Shown here: positions 1 through 8,784 of the stretch, in pieces | Layout of the letters: each line of letters starts with the position of its first letter | How positions within the stretch are numbered: the first letter of the stretch is position 1 | NCBI GenBank assembly: GCA_046343015.1 | Contig: JBKDOL010000121.1 | Coordinates: 1 to 64,000 of the forward strand | Source: BJ22 sp021298375 | GTDB taxonomy: Bacteria; Planctomycetota; Planctomycetia; Pirellulales; Pirellulaceae | Length of the DNA: 64,000 nt | Direction of reading: 5' to 3' | Translations under genes and position numbers: made by a program | Notes under the pieces: model-generated | Told to the model about the DNA's origin: nothing | Seen by the model: only the letters and a program-made list of their open reading frames with translations | The model's database searches: none

Positions 1-43
1 GCTCGTGCCTCGAGATGAGCAATTTGGTATTGAGCGAGCCATG

Positions 44-101
44 AAAAAACCCTCCTTGGCTTTTTTCACGAGCAGTGAACCAAGGAGGGCTTCTGTTTCT
101 T
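44..101. terminator. Bidirectional-type intrinsic terminator hairpin
   Basis: A perfect 10-bp stem (CCCTCCTTGG at 50-59 with CCAAGGAGGG at 80-89) encloses a second small stem (TTCAC at 65-69 with GTGAA at 75-79). An A-run precedes it and a T-rich stretch follows, so it could end transcription from either side. It probably ends a gene left of the window and insulates the ABC operon that starts near 705. Confidence 0.7.
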
Positions 102-704
102 CGCCAAGCGAAGGGCAATTACTTGAACCTTCACCAGACAACGGCCAAAACTCCAGAAAATTGGTCGCGTGTCAAGAGAACCTCTGCGCGCCCAGCCGAA
201 AACTTACACTCTTCGACAGTGCCATTCGGGTCTGGCTCCATTTTCGGCGCAAGCCAACTCCACTCAGGCCGCAAACCCAGCCGCCGAAATGGGTGCTTGA
301 CCCCTCCGCACCAAAAACACGCGCTCAACACCTCCCCCGTTCCAGCCGCGAAACGAGTCCCGGCCCCTGGCAGCGACATACTTCCCAAACAATCTTCGTA
401 AACTGGGCGAGATAAATCGTTCTCGAAACCTCAACCCCACGGGCAAAAGGGGCGTAGCAACTTTAGGAGCCCTCGATTCCGGGCTCGATCCCGTCGACAA
501 TTAGCCCGCCGGAAATCAGAATTTAGTGTTTCTTCGCAGTGGCCAGCGACTTGGCCAACCTGTTTTAGCCCCTCACCTCAGGCTCGGCGATGCAGTCCAA
601 CTGCCCTGTCACCTGTTGCGGCCCCCTTTCCCGGCAAACTCATGGAAACTAGCACTCCCCCTCATCCAGACTTGGAACTCGCTGCTGTCGACCGAGGCCA
701 AGCG
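102..704. other. Non-coding stretch upstream of ABC operon
   Basis: About 600 bases with no supportable gene. Short open frames exist on both strands, but they are rich in Pro, Arg and Ser, have no ribosome binding site and resemble no family I know. The stretch probably holds the promoter of the ABC operon. No clear -35/-10 pair stands out. Confidence 0.5.
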
Positions 705-1469
705 ATGATTGAGGCCGATCACCTCTCAAAGTTCTACGGGATCTTTGCGGCTACACGCGACGTCTCGTTCAAAGTCTACAAAGGTGAAGTCGTCGCTTTT
801 CTCGGTCCCAACGGAGCGGGAAAAAGCACCACGATGAAAATGCTGACCGGCTACCTCTCCCCTTCGGAGGGTCGGGCCCGGATCGCCGGACACGACATGT
901 CGACCGATCGGCTGGCTGGCTCCCGCTGCCTCGGTTACCTGCCCGAGACCGGTCCGCTCTATCCGGACATGACTCCCTACAGCCTGCTCGACTTCTTCGC
1001 CGAGGCCCGCGGCATGAACAAGCGGACCAAGCTGGACCGCATCGAGAAAGTCGTCGACATCTGCAGCTTGAGCAGTGTGATCTACAAGCCCATCAGCAAA
1101 CTCTCCAAAGGCTATCGCCAACGGGTGGGGATGGCCCAAGCGCTGATCCACGAACCCGAGGTCCTGATTCTGGATGAGCCAACCTCGGGTCTCGACCCGA
1201 ATCAGATTCGCGGTGTGCGGGAAACCATGCAGCGACTGGGCAAGGAGAAAACGATTTTGCTCTCGACCCACATTCTGCAGGAAGTCGAGGCCATGGCCAG
1301 CCGCGTGGTGATGATCAACGAAGGCCGCAAGGTCTATGACGGCCCGCTGTCGGAAATCGATCCGGAGAAGATGGGACTCGATGCCGTGTTCGCCAAACTG
1401 ACTGGCCACGATCCGGTCACCGGGGCGAAGCTTCGGGAATCGGAAGCTGTCGAATCCGCTACCGAATAG
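705..1469 (+). CDS. ABC transporter ATP-binding protein (GldA-like)
   Basis: A cytoplasmic ATPase subunit of about 254 residues that would power the membrane fusion protein encoded next. Visible motifs are Walker A GPNGAGKST at residues 34-42, the ABC signature LSKGYRQR, and Walker B with catalytic Glu in LILDEPTSGLDP, followed by the switch His in LLSTHILQE. The start at 705 (MIEADHLSKFYG) fits the family. An in-frame ATG at 642 would add 21 unconserved residues. The stop is followed after about 140 bases by the permease gene. Context with a GldF/GldG fusion and a DUF4340 gene suggests a Gld-type exporter, but the substrate cannot be told from sequence. Confidence 0.9.
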   Translation: MIEADHLSKFYGIFAATRDVSFKVYKGEVVAFLGPNGAGKSTTMKMLTGYLSPSEGRARIAGHDMSTDRLAGSRCLGYLPETGPLYPDMTPYSLLDFFAEARGMNKRTKLDRIEKVVDICSLSSVIYKPISKLSKGYRQRVGMAQALIHEPEVLILDEPTSGLDPNQIRGVRETMQRLGKEKTILLSTHILQEVEAMASRVVMINEGRKVYDGPLSEIDPEKMGLDAVFAKLTGHDPVTGAKLRESEAVESATE

Positions 1470-1486
1470 TTCCCTGCCCTGCTTGT

Positions 1487-1525
1487 CGTTCGCTTTGACC
1501 GTTCGCTTTGACCGTTCGCTTTGAC
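1487..1525. repeat. Three perfect 13-bp tandem repeats
   Basis: CGTTCGCTTTGAC occurs three times head to tail (1487-1499, 1500-1512, 1513-1525) in the gap between the ABC ATPase stop and the permease start. The period is not a multiple of three, and the gap is taken as non-coding. Confidence 0.9.
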
Positions 1526-1545
1526 TGTTCTGAACCCGTTTTGCC

Positions 1546-1591
1546 TGTCCCCAGCCCCCCTCTGTCCCCAGCCCCCCTGTCCCCAGCCCCC
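1546..1591. repeat. Three near-perfect copies of a C-rich unit
   Basis: TGTCCCCAGCCCCC recurs at 1546, 1563 and 1578, the first two with a sixth C and the first spaced by TC. It lies directly before the permease start at 1607, where a ribosome binding site would be expected. No Shine-Dalgarno sequence is visible. Confidence 0.85.
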
Positions 1592-1606
1592 AAAGAGCCG
1601 ATCGCA

Positions 1607-4546
1607 ATGTGGATTGAATTTGTCTTCATGCTGGTGATCAACCTCATGTTCGTCCTCGCCCTGATGCTGGTGATGATGCCGCTGGGGATTTGGCGTCAGG
1701 CCGCGTTTGCCGTAATGAAGCGCAACTTCGTCGGCTATTTCAGCAGCCCCACGGGGTACGTCTTCCTTTGTCTGTTCGTGCTGCTCACCAGTTTTGCCGC
1801 ATTCTGGCCGCACGAGTTCTTCACGACCAACCTCGCCAACTTTGACCAGCTGAACAAGTTCCTCCCCTACATCATGCTGATCTTCATCCCGGCGATCACC
1901 ATGAGTATCTGGGCCGAGGAACGCCGGCAGGGAACGGACGAGTTGCTTTTGACCCTGCCCGCCAAGGACTTTGATATCGTGATCGGCAAGTACTTTGCCG
2001 CCGTGCTCGTCTTTACGGTCTCGCTGCTGTTTTCCCAGCTATCCAACTACGCCGTGCTTTTGGCGATGACCGGCGGAGCACTCGATACGATGTTGTTGTT
2101 CTCGACTTACCTTGGCTACTGGTTTGTCGGAATCGCGATGATCGCGATCGGCATGGTCGCGTCCTTTTTGACCAACAACCTCACCGTTGGTTTCATCTTT
2201 GGCGCAGCCTTCAACGCGCCGCTCGCCTTTTTCTCCAACGCCGACGTGATCTTTTCCAACAGCACTTGGATCCAGAGGCTCTACGATTGGTCGCTGCTCC
2301 AACGCCTCGAGCCGTTTGGCCGGGGCCTGATCAGTCTGCCTTCAATCTTCTACTTCCTTGGCCTTGTGGTTCTCGGCGTTTACCTCAGCCTTGTCCTGAT
2401 CGGTCGCCGGCACTGGCTCGGTGGTCGCGATGGCACCTCATTGCTTTGGCACTACCTGCTCCGCGCGCTGTTTGTTGGCGTGATTTGCATTTCGGCCGTG
2501 CTGATCACCCAGTACAGCCCGCTGAATCAGTTCCGCGCGGATATCTCGGCCGAAAAGGTCAGCACCCTTTCGGATGCAACCCGCACCCTGCTCAATCGCC
2601 TGGCGACCGAAGAGCCCGCCACCGATGGACGACAAGCTGACCCGATTCGGATCGATGCCTACATCAGTGACAGCGTTCCGACCGAGTTTGTCCAGACCAA
2701 ATACGACCTGGTGAACCTGCTCCGGGAATTTGACGTGCTCGGCGGAAACCGTCTCCAAGTAACCTTGCATCAGGGGATCAAGCCGTTCAGCCAGGATGCG
2801 ATCCTCGCTGAGAAAAAATACGGCATCAGCCCTGTTCCGGTCACCAGTCGCTCGCGCGGGGCCGAGCGAACCGAAGAGCTGATTCTCGGCGTGGCAGTAA
2901 CCAGCGGGCTGAAGCGGGAGATCATCCGGTTCGTGCCCTACGGCATGCCGGTCGAGTACGAATTGATGCGGGCGATCAACACGGTGGCCGAGCCGCAGAA
3001 GAAGACCATCGGTGTGGTGCAGACCGATGTCCTGCCGATGGGCGGAAGGATTTTCGCTCCCGGCCAGAACAACCAGCCGCAAGCGGTCAACGTGCCCCAG
3101 CTGCAAATCCTGGCCGAACTGCAGAAGCAGTACAACGTGGAAGAAGTCGTCGCCAACACGCCAATCCCCCTGTGGGTCGAAGATGAAAACGGCAAACCGC
3201 TCCGCCGCCGCTACGACGCACTGCTGGTCATCCAACCCTCGCAGATGACGGCGACTGAACTGAAAAACGTGATCGATGCGATCCAACTCGGCCAGCCAAC
3301 CGCGATCTTCGAAGACGCCCTGCCTAACCCGGACAATTTCCCGATCGCCCGGGGGACCTTTCTCCCGCGCATCATGCCCCGAAACGGCAATGAAGCCGCG
3401 GATGTCAACCAATTGTTCAAGGCACTGGACGTCGACTTTGACTTTATCGAACGGCCAGTCGCTCCCAACCAGCCGGTCAAATTTCCCTGGCTGATCTGGA
3501 AGGCAACGGCCAACCCCTACCCTCGAGACTCACAACTCGACACTCCGGAACTGGTGGTTGTTCGGGACGACAGTGAGTCGCTTGAACTGAACACCCACTT
3601 CTCCGTCGATCACCCGGCAACGCGGGGAATCAATGAAATCTACTTTCAGTATGCCAGCTACCTCGATCAGATTCCCAATCCCGAATTGAACTTTGAACCA
3701 CTGGTGGTGACCGGCAGTTGCGGCCGGATCCTGCTGTTCGATTACATGCGGTCGCAGTCACCTGAGCAGCGTGAAAGTTTCCGCGGCAGCTCGGGCAGCA
3801 ATTACATGCTTGCCGCAGCCATCACCGGCAAGCAGCCGGTCGAGGCAGTCCCCGCGGCAACCGCTGACATCAAGCCGGACAAGCAGCACACCAACGTGAT
3901 CCTGGTTTCAGACATCGACATTCTGGCGGACCTGTTTGTCCAGCTGCGAAATTTCCCGATTCAGAATGGCATCGACTATCACTTTCAAAACATGTCGTTC
4001 GTCCAGAACATTGTCGATTCACTCGTTGGTGAGAATGCGTACGGGGACCTCCGCAACCGCAAGCAGAAACATGTGACCCTTCGCGTGGTGGAAAAAACCA
4101 CGGAGGAAGCCCTGCAGGAGGTCTACCTCGAGACCCAGCAGATCCAAAAGGAGGCAGCTACTGCCCAGGAAGCGGAAACCGTCAAGGCGAATGAAGAGAT
4201 TGGTCCGTTGCAGGAAGAAATCAAACAGCTCGAAGCCCGGCAGGCCCGCGGCGAGGCAATCGATGTCGCCGCCCTGAATTACAAGAAGCAGATCCTCAAT
4301 CAGACCCAACTTGGATTGCAGCAAAAAATCCAAAACCGGATGGAAGAACTGGGCAATGGCGTCCAGGAAAAAATCCGGGCGATCGAGCTCGATGCCGAAC
4401 TGAAGATTCAGCAGATACAGCGGGGCTTCAAACTCGCCGCGGTCGTGCTGCCGCCGATCCCGCCGCTGCTGGTGGGGCTGATCGTTTTTACCCGTCGCCG
4501 TCTGCGTGAACGGGAAGGAATCTCCAAGGCCCGTCGACTCAAGTAA
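1607..4546 (+). CDS. ABC-2 permease/GldG fusion membrane protein
   Basis: A predicted 979-residue inner-membrane protein joining two parts that are separate genes (gldF and gldG) in Bacteroidetes. Residues 1 to about 300 carry roughly seven or eight hydrophobic helices of an ABC-2 permease, including the MKRNFVGYFSSPTGYVF segment and an AEERRQGTDELLLTLP loop typical of GldF-like permeases. The remainder is a large extracytoplasmic GldG/ABC-auxiliary region with a glutamine- and glutamate-rich coiled coil (about residues 845-945). It closes with a last helix (VVLPPIPPLLVGLIVF) and a basic tail. ATG 1607 is chosen because the upstream frame reads through C-rich repeats into Pro-rich sequence. 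It sits between its ATPase and a DUF4340 gene, so the three probably form one complex. Confidence 0.85.
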   Translation: MWIEFVFMLVINLMFVLALMLVMMPLGIWRQAAFAVMKRNFVGYFSSPTGYVFLCLFVLLTSFAAFWPHEFFTTNLANFDQLNKFLPYIMLIFIPAITMSIWAEERRQGTDELLLTLPAKDFDIVIGKYFAAVLVFTVSLLFSQLSNYAVLLAMTGGALDTMLLFSTYLGYWFVGIAMIAIGMVASFLTNNLTVGFIFGAAFNAPLAFFSNADVIFSNSTWIQRLYDWSLLQRLEPFGRGLISLPSIFYFLGLVVLGVYLSLVLIGRRHWLGGRDGTSLLWHYLLRALFVGVICISAVLITQYSPLNQFRADISAEKVSTLSDATRTLLNRLATEEPATDGRQADPIRIDAYISDSVPTEFVQTKYDLVNLLREFDVLGGNRLQVTLHQGIKPFSQDAILAEKKYGISPVPVTSRSRGAERTEELILGVAVTSGLKREIIRFVPYGMPVEYELMRAINTVAEPQKKTIGVVQTDVLPMGGRIFAPGQNNQPQAVNVPQLQILAELQKQYNVEEVVANTPIPLWVEDENGKPLRRRYDALLVIQPSQMTATELKNVIDAIQLGQPTAIFEDALPNPDNFPIARGTFLPRIMPRNGNEAADVNQLFKALDVDFDFIERPVAPNQPVKFPWLIWKATANPYPRDSQLDTPELVVVRDDSESLELNTHFSVDHPATRGINEIYFQYASYLDQIPNPELNFEPLVVTGSCGRILLFDYMRSQSPEQRESFRGSSGSNYMLAAAITGKQPVEAVPAATADIKPDKQHTNVILVSDIDILADLFVQLRNFPIQNGIDYHFQNMSFVQNIVDSLVGENAYGDLRNRKQKHVTLRVVEKTTEEALQEVYLETQQIQKEAATAQEAETVKANEEIGPLQEEIKQLEARQARGEAIDVAALNYKKQILNQTQLGLQQKIQNRMEELGNGVQEKIRAIELDAELKIQQIQRGFKLAAVVLPPIPPLLVGLIVFTRRRLREREGISKARRLK

Positions 4547-4611
4547 TTAATCCGGTTCGCCTCGTCCCGTTCGGCTCATTCACGTTTTCCCTCGCGTCAG
4601 GATTCGACCTC

Positions 4612-6141
4612 ATGAATCGCCCCTTTACCGCCACCCTGCTGCTCGGCTTGGCCGCCGCCGTCCTGGCTGGAGTCGCTGCCTGGTTTTATCCCTGGCCGCA
4701 GGAAGTCCAACAAAGCGGCAAGGTCGGACAACTGCTGTTTGAAGGGTTTACCCCCAGCCAGGTGCGGACGATTGAAGTCTCCCGCTACAACAGCGACCGT
4801 CAGGCCCTGGAGCGCATCCAACTCCAGCGCAAAGGTGAACGCTGGGTGATTCCCGGCACGGCCGACTTCAACGCCAACAATGCCACCCAGGTCGCGCGGG
4901 CCATTAACTCGGTTCTCGATCGCAAAGTGCTAGAGAAGATCTCCGATGACCAGCAGGACCATCTCAAGAACGGCGTGATCGACCCCGACCAATTTCAATC
5001 GGCGGAGGTTCGGAGCGGCTTGGGGCGGCGAATTACGCTCAAGGATCGCAATGGCCAGGCTCTGGCGGACCTGATTGTCGGTTTTCCCCTGCAGAATGCC
5101 GAACAGCAAGCGCTCTACTGCGTGCGAATTCCCGGTGAACCGCAAGTCTACTCCGTGCCCTTCGACCTGGAAGCATTGACTACTCGGTTTCAGGATTGGG
5201 TCGACCCCAACCTGCTCGGCTTGCGCAATCAGCAAAACACCGCGGGGCAGCTCCCCTCCTCCGTCACCTTGGACGCCTATCGAATCGATTCCAGCCGCCT
5301 CAGCGACCCCGCTGCCAAAGTCCGCTTGTACCGAGCCGACTTGGGCGACGTCGAAGGGGGCATCGGAATCCGCCGACTCGAGATTCCGGCAGGCGACGCC
5401 TGGGCTGCCGTGAATGCGACTGAGGCACAAAAGCGGCTACTGTTGGAGTCCACACTCCGCCAACTGGGGACTTGGTCCTTTCCCGAAGTGCGGTTGAAAG
5501 CCAAACCTGTGGCCGACTTTTTGAAAGCGCCCGGCAACGTCGGCGACCCGGCGATCTTCGCCTCCCTCGCTGAGTACGGCTTCCGCCAAACTGCCGCAAC
5601 CGGAGCAGCGGCCAGTTTTCAAAGCGCTGGTGGTCAAATGACGATCAATCTCGAAACTGGCGTCAAACTCCACGCGTGGTTCGGAAGTATCACCGGCTCA
5701 GCCCAATCGGGGACCAAGCTCAATCGCTACCTGTTGCTGCTGGCTGAAGTCAACCGCGACAGCCTCAAGGAGCCCACAGCCCCGGTCGCCGCTGAGGGCA
5801 CGCCGCTCACGGAGGAACAGCAGCGGAATTATCAACGCGAACTGGACGCCTGGAAGACAAAACTCAAGACAGCGGAAGATTTGGTCGCAGAGTACAACCG
5901 GCAATACGCGCCATGGTATTACGCCCTCAGCGACGAAGTCTATCTCCGCCTGATGCCAGAGCTATCCGACTTGCCCAAGGCACCAGCCTCCCCCGCCGAA
6001 GCACCACCCACAGTCGAACCGAAGGCCTCGGGCGAACCTAAGGCCTCGGGCGAACCTAAGGCTTCGGGCGAACCTAAGGCTCCGGGCGGAGAAACAGCTC
6101 CGGCTACTCCTTCCGCCGGATCAACCGGAAGTGGTGGCTAG
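4612..6141 (+). CDS. DUF4340 domain protein, membrane anchored
   Basis: A 509-residue protein with one N-terminal membrane helix (residues about 7-25) and a long extracytoplasmic part resembling DUF4340, a family of unknown function often encoded beside GldG-type ABC genes. It starts 65 bases after the permease fusion, on the same strand, and is probably the third subunit of that system. The C-terminus is low complexity: four copies of EPKASG or EPKAPG followed by a Gly/Ser/Pro tail, perhaps a flexible spacer. Family assignment rests on layout and overall look rather than catalytic motifs. Confidence 0.75.
   Translation: MNRPFTATLLLGLAAAVLAGVAAWFYPWPQEVQQSGKVGQLLFEGFTPSQVRTIEVSRYNSDRQALERIQLQRKGERWVIPGTADFNANNATQVARAINSVLDRKVLEKISDDQQDHLKNGVIDPDQFQSAEVRSGLGRRITLKDRNGQALADLIVGFPLQNAEQQALYCVRIPGEPQVYSVPFDLEALTTRFQDWVDPNLLGLRNQQNTAGQLPSSVTLDAYRIDSSRLSDPAAKVRLYRADLGDVEGGIGIRRLEIPAGDAWAAVNATEAQKRLLLESTLRQLGTWSFPEVRLKAKPVADFLKAPGNVGDPAIFASLAEYGFRQTAATGAAASFQSAGGQMTINLETGVKLHAWFGSITGSAQSGTKLNRYLLLLAEVNRDSLKEPTAPVAAEGTPLTEEQQRNYQRELDAWKTKLKTAEDLVAEYNRQYAPWYYALSDEVYLRLMPELSDLPKAPASPAEAPPTVEPKASGEPKASGEPKASGEPKAPGGETAPATPSAGSTGSGG
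6016..6087 (+). repeat. Four 18-bp in-frame repeats (EPKASG)
   Basis: Four tandem copies of an 18-bp unit like GAACCTAAGGCCTCGGGC lie inside the DUF4340 gene. The unit is a multiple of three, so changes in copy number keep the frame. Confidence 0.9.
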
Positions 6142-6256
6142 TCCAGAGCGACTTCCCCCGCCTCATCCCCTTTCCTGCCGCTTCATTTGACATCCCCGGG
6201 CTGCAGGGCCCTTACCGACCTCTGCCAACACCTTTCTGCCTAACTCAGGAATTCTC

Positions 6257-7258
6257 ATGTCGCTTCGTTCCCTGCTTGGCCTTAGTCTGCTGGTACTTTC
6301 AGCTCAAGCCTCATTGGCTGATGAACGTCCGACCTCGATTCGGATCGCAACCTGGAATGCGGAGTGGTTTTACGATGATTTCAAGGCGGACAACAAAGCC
6401 GACGTGGCCAAGCAGAATTCCGCTCCTTCCAAAGCGGAATGGGAATGGAAGCTGAACGAGGTCGCCCGTGTGATTTCCGAACTGCAACCGACAATCCTTG
6501 CATTGCAGGAAGTGGAAAACCGGGATGTAATCTACAAGCTGACCAAAGTGCTGGAAGAAAAATACAAACTGAAATACCGCTACGCCTTCATCGATGGCTT
6601 CGATTTCGGAACGGAGCAAGACGTGGCCTTGATGTATCAAAGCGGATTGGTCGAGTTCAGCCGCCGCGAGCAAACCGAAGAGATGTTTGCCTCGAAGGAC
6701 TACTACAACCTGGGCAAACACCTGATCGGGCGATTCGAATGGGGCGCAGGTGACGAGAAGGAGTCCCTGCTTTTATTGACGACTCACTTTCGTGCAACTC
6801 CGGAACAGGAAGAAATTCGCAAGCGTCAGGGGCGGCTGGTCCGCGAATGGATCAAGCCCGCTCTGGAGCGGGGAGACAATGTTATCATCCTTGGCGACTT
6901 CAATTCAGAACACAAAGCGGCGACGCCGGTTCCCGAATCGGACCTGGGAATCATGTCTGGCTGGAACACAGCAGAGACAACCGACGACCTCATCGACCTG
7001 CATACGCAATTACCGGAGGAACTCCGCAGCACGCATCTCTTGAATAAGGAGTACGACCGCTTGCTGGTCAGTCCAGCCCTGATGGCAGACGCTCCCGACC
7101 GGGTCGATCTCGTCTTTTCGCGGATCATTACCCGACAGGATCTGGTTGTCGTGGGAGAACAGGACAAAGATCATTTCAACGTGTTTTATCAAATCACCCA
7201 GTCGGAACGGGATATCAGCGACCACTACCCGGTCATGGCCGAGTTTCTGTTCAAGTAA
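6257..7258 (+). CDS. Secreted endonuclease/exonuclease/phosphatase family protein
   Basis: A 333-residue protein with a cleavable signal peptide (hydrophobic stretch residues 4-20, ending near ASLADE). The EEP-fold motifs appear in order: IRIATWNAEWF, LALQEVEN (metal-binding Glu), LTTHFRA, VIILGDFNSE (Asp/Asn pair) and SDHYPVMAEF (C-terminal catalytic His). Members hydrolyse phosphodiesters in nucleic acids or phosphoinositide-like and lipid substrates. Which one applies here cannot be read. The start is supported by AGGA at 6247-6250. It stands about 115 bases after the DUF4340 gene, so co-transcription is possible but not required. Confidence 0.88.
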   Translation: MSLRSLLGLSLLVLSAQASLADERPTSIRIATWNAEWFYDDFKADNKADVAKQNSAPSKAEWEWKLNEVARVISELQPTILALQEVENRDVIYKLTKVLEEKYKLKYRYAFIDGFDFGTEQDVALMYQSGLVEFSRREQTEEMFASKDYYNLGKHLIGRFEWGAGDEKESLLLLTTHFRATPEQEEIRKRQGRLVREWIKPALERGDNVIILGDFNSEHKAATPVPESDLGIMSGWNTAETTDDLIDLHTQLPEELRSTHLLNKEYDRLLVSPALMADAPDRVDLVFSRIITRQDLVVVGEQDKDHFNVFYQITQSERDISDHYPVMAEFLFK

Positions 7259-7383
7259 CCTTAATGGTTCAAGTAACCTCGATGGATTGCGAGTCTCGAT
7301 GCGATTGATGCATCGCAGCGGCCTGCCCCAGAGGGAATCTGCTGGAGGTTGATTTGGGTGCCGATCAGCAGGGTGAACAGCCA

Positions 7384-8724
7384 ATGCGCGAATACAATTT
7401 TGACGGCCTGGTCGGGCCGACGCACAATTATGCCGGGTTATCGTACGGCAACTTGGCCTCGGCCGCGCACTTCAACTCACCCTCCAACCCTCGGGCTGCC
7501 GCCATGGAGGGACTGGACAAAATGCGGCTGGTTGCTGAATTGGGTACTCCCCAGGCGATCCTGCCGCCGCTTGCCCGCCCCAATCTTCGCGCACTCCATC
7601 AGCTCGGTTTCAGAGGCTCGCCTACCGCCATGCTCGAATCCGCCTGGCAGGCAGACCCCGTCCTGCTTGCCGCGGTCTGGTCAGCCTCCAGCATGTGGAC
7701 CGCGAATGCCGCCACCGTTTCGCCAGCCCCGGACTGCGCCGATGGCAAGCTGCACTTCAGCGTCGCCAACTTGTCCTCGCTTCTGCACCGCTCCCTGGAA
7801 GCGGAACAAACAACCAAAATTCTCCGTGCCATCTTCCGCAGTCCCCAGCGGTTTCAAGTTCACGACCCGCTGCCTGCCGGCAGCGCTTTGTCTGACGAAG
7901 GGGCTGCCAATCACACTCGACTGGCGGCGAGTCCGGACGGTCCCGGCCTGGAGTTGTTCTGCTATGGGCGGGTCGCCTTTGATCCAGCCCGCACTGGTCC
8001 CCAAAAATTTCCGGCCCGGCAGACGCTTGAGGCGTGCCAGTCGATCTCCCGTCGGCATCAACTCGCCGCTGAGCGGACGTTTTATCTGCAGCAACATCCC
8101 GCCGCGATCGATGCTGGTGTGTTTCACAACGATGTGATCGCCGTCGGTGGCTGGAACTTGTTGCTGGTTCATGAGCAGGCTTACGTCGACCAGGAGCTGG
8201 TTTTATCCCAAATCTCGCGGCAGTTTGCGACTTTGCGTGGCTCCGGGCTGCAGATCATTGAATTCCCGGCCCGCCTTTTGCCGCTGGCCGATGCCGTCAG
8301 CAGCTACCTGTTCAACAGCCAATTGCTGCTTCGGCCCAGCGGCAAGCTGACCCTGCTTTGCCCGAGTGACTGCGAATCAAACGCAGCCGCCGCTCGCTCT
8401 CTGGCTTGGCTCCTCGAACAGAACAGTCCGATTGACGAGGTGCGGTTTGTCAATTTGCGGCAGAGCATGAACAATGGCGGTGGCCCGGCCTGTTTGCGAC
8501 TCCGCGTGCTGCTTTCGAGTGAGGAAGCCGCCGCAGTGCATCCAGGAGTCTTCTGGACCCCCGCCCTCGATGCCCGGCTCCGCGATTGGGTTCAGCGAAA
8601 TTACCGCGATCAACTCGCTCCCGCCGACTTGCGCGACCCTCAACTGGTTGATGAAGCCTTCACGGCGCAGGAGGAGCTGGCACAGATCCTTGGCCTGGTG
8701 CGCGAGACGCTGACCAATGAGTAA
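7384..8724 (+). CDS. astB: N-succinylarginine dihydrolase
   Basis: Catalyses hydrolysis of N2-succinylarginine to N2-succinylornithine, two ammonia and CO2, the second step of the AST arginine-degradation pathway. The 446-residue protein begins with the family hallmark YNFDGLVGPTHNYAGLSYGN and carries the nucleophile Cys at about residue 370 in NNGGGPACLRLRV. ATG 7384 matches the family N-terminus and has AGGGTG eight bases upstream. A TTG at 7354 has a better GGAGG at 7344-7348 and would add ten residues, so the true start is not settled. No astA, astC, astD or astE is nearby. Confidence 0.92.
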   Translation: MREYNFDGLVGPTHNYAGLSYGNLASAAHFNSPSNPRAAAMEGLDKMRLVAELGTPQAILPPLARPNLRALHQLGFRGSPTAMLESAWQADPVLLAAVWSASSMWTANAATVSPAPDCADGKLHFSVANLSSLLHRSLEAEQTTKILRAIFRSPQRFQVHDPLPAGSALSDEGAANHTRLAASPDGPGLELFCYGRVAFDPARTGPQKFPARQTLEACQSISRRHQLAAERTFYLQQHPAAIDAGVFHNDVIAVGGWNLLLVHEQAYVDQELVLSQISRQFATLRGSGLQIIEFPARLLPLADAVSSYLFNSQLLLRPSGKLTLLCPSDCESNAAAARSLAWLLEQNSPIDEVRFVNLRQSMNNGGGPACLRLRVLLSSEEAAAVHPGVFWTPALDARLRDWVQRNYRDQLAPADLRDPQLVDEAFTAQEELAQILGLVRETLTNE

Positions 8725-8784
8725 GCCCGCCTCCCGCCCGCAGAGAGCGGTGCGCCCGCCGCAGCCTTCCGGTTCCTTGAGCCC

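Noticed and set aside
726..1607. 293-codon open frame on the minus strand over the ABC ATPase
   Set aside because: It is the antisense shadow of a gene with clear Walker and signature motifs; its own translation has no recognisable domain.
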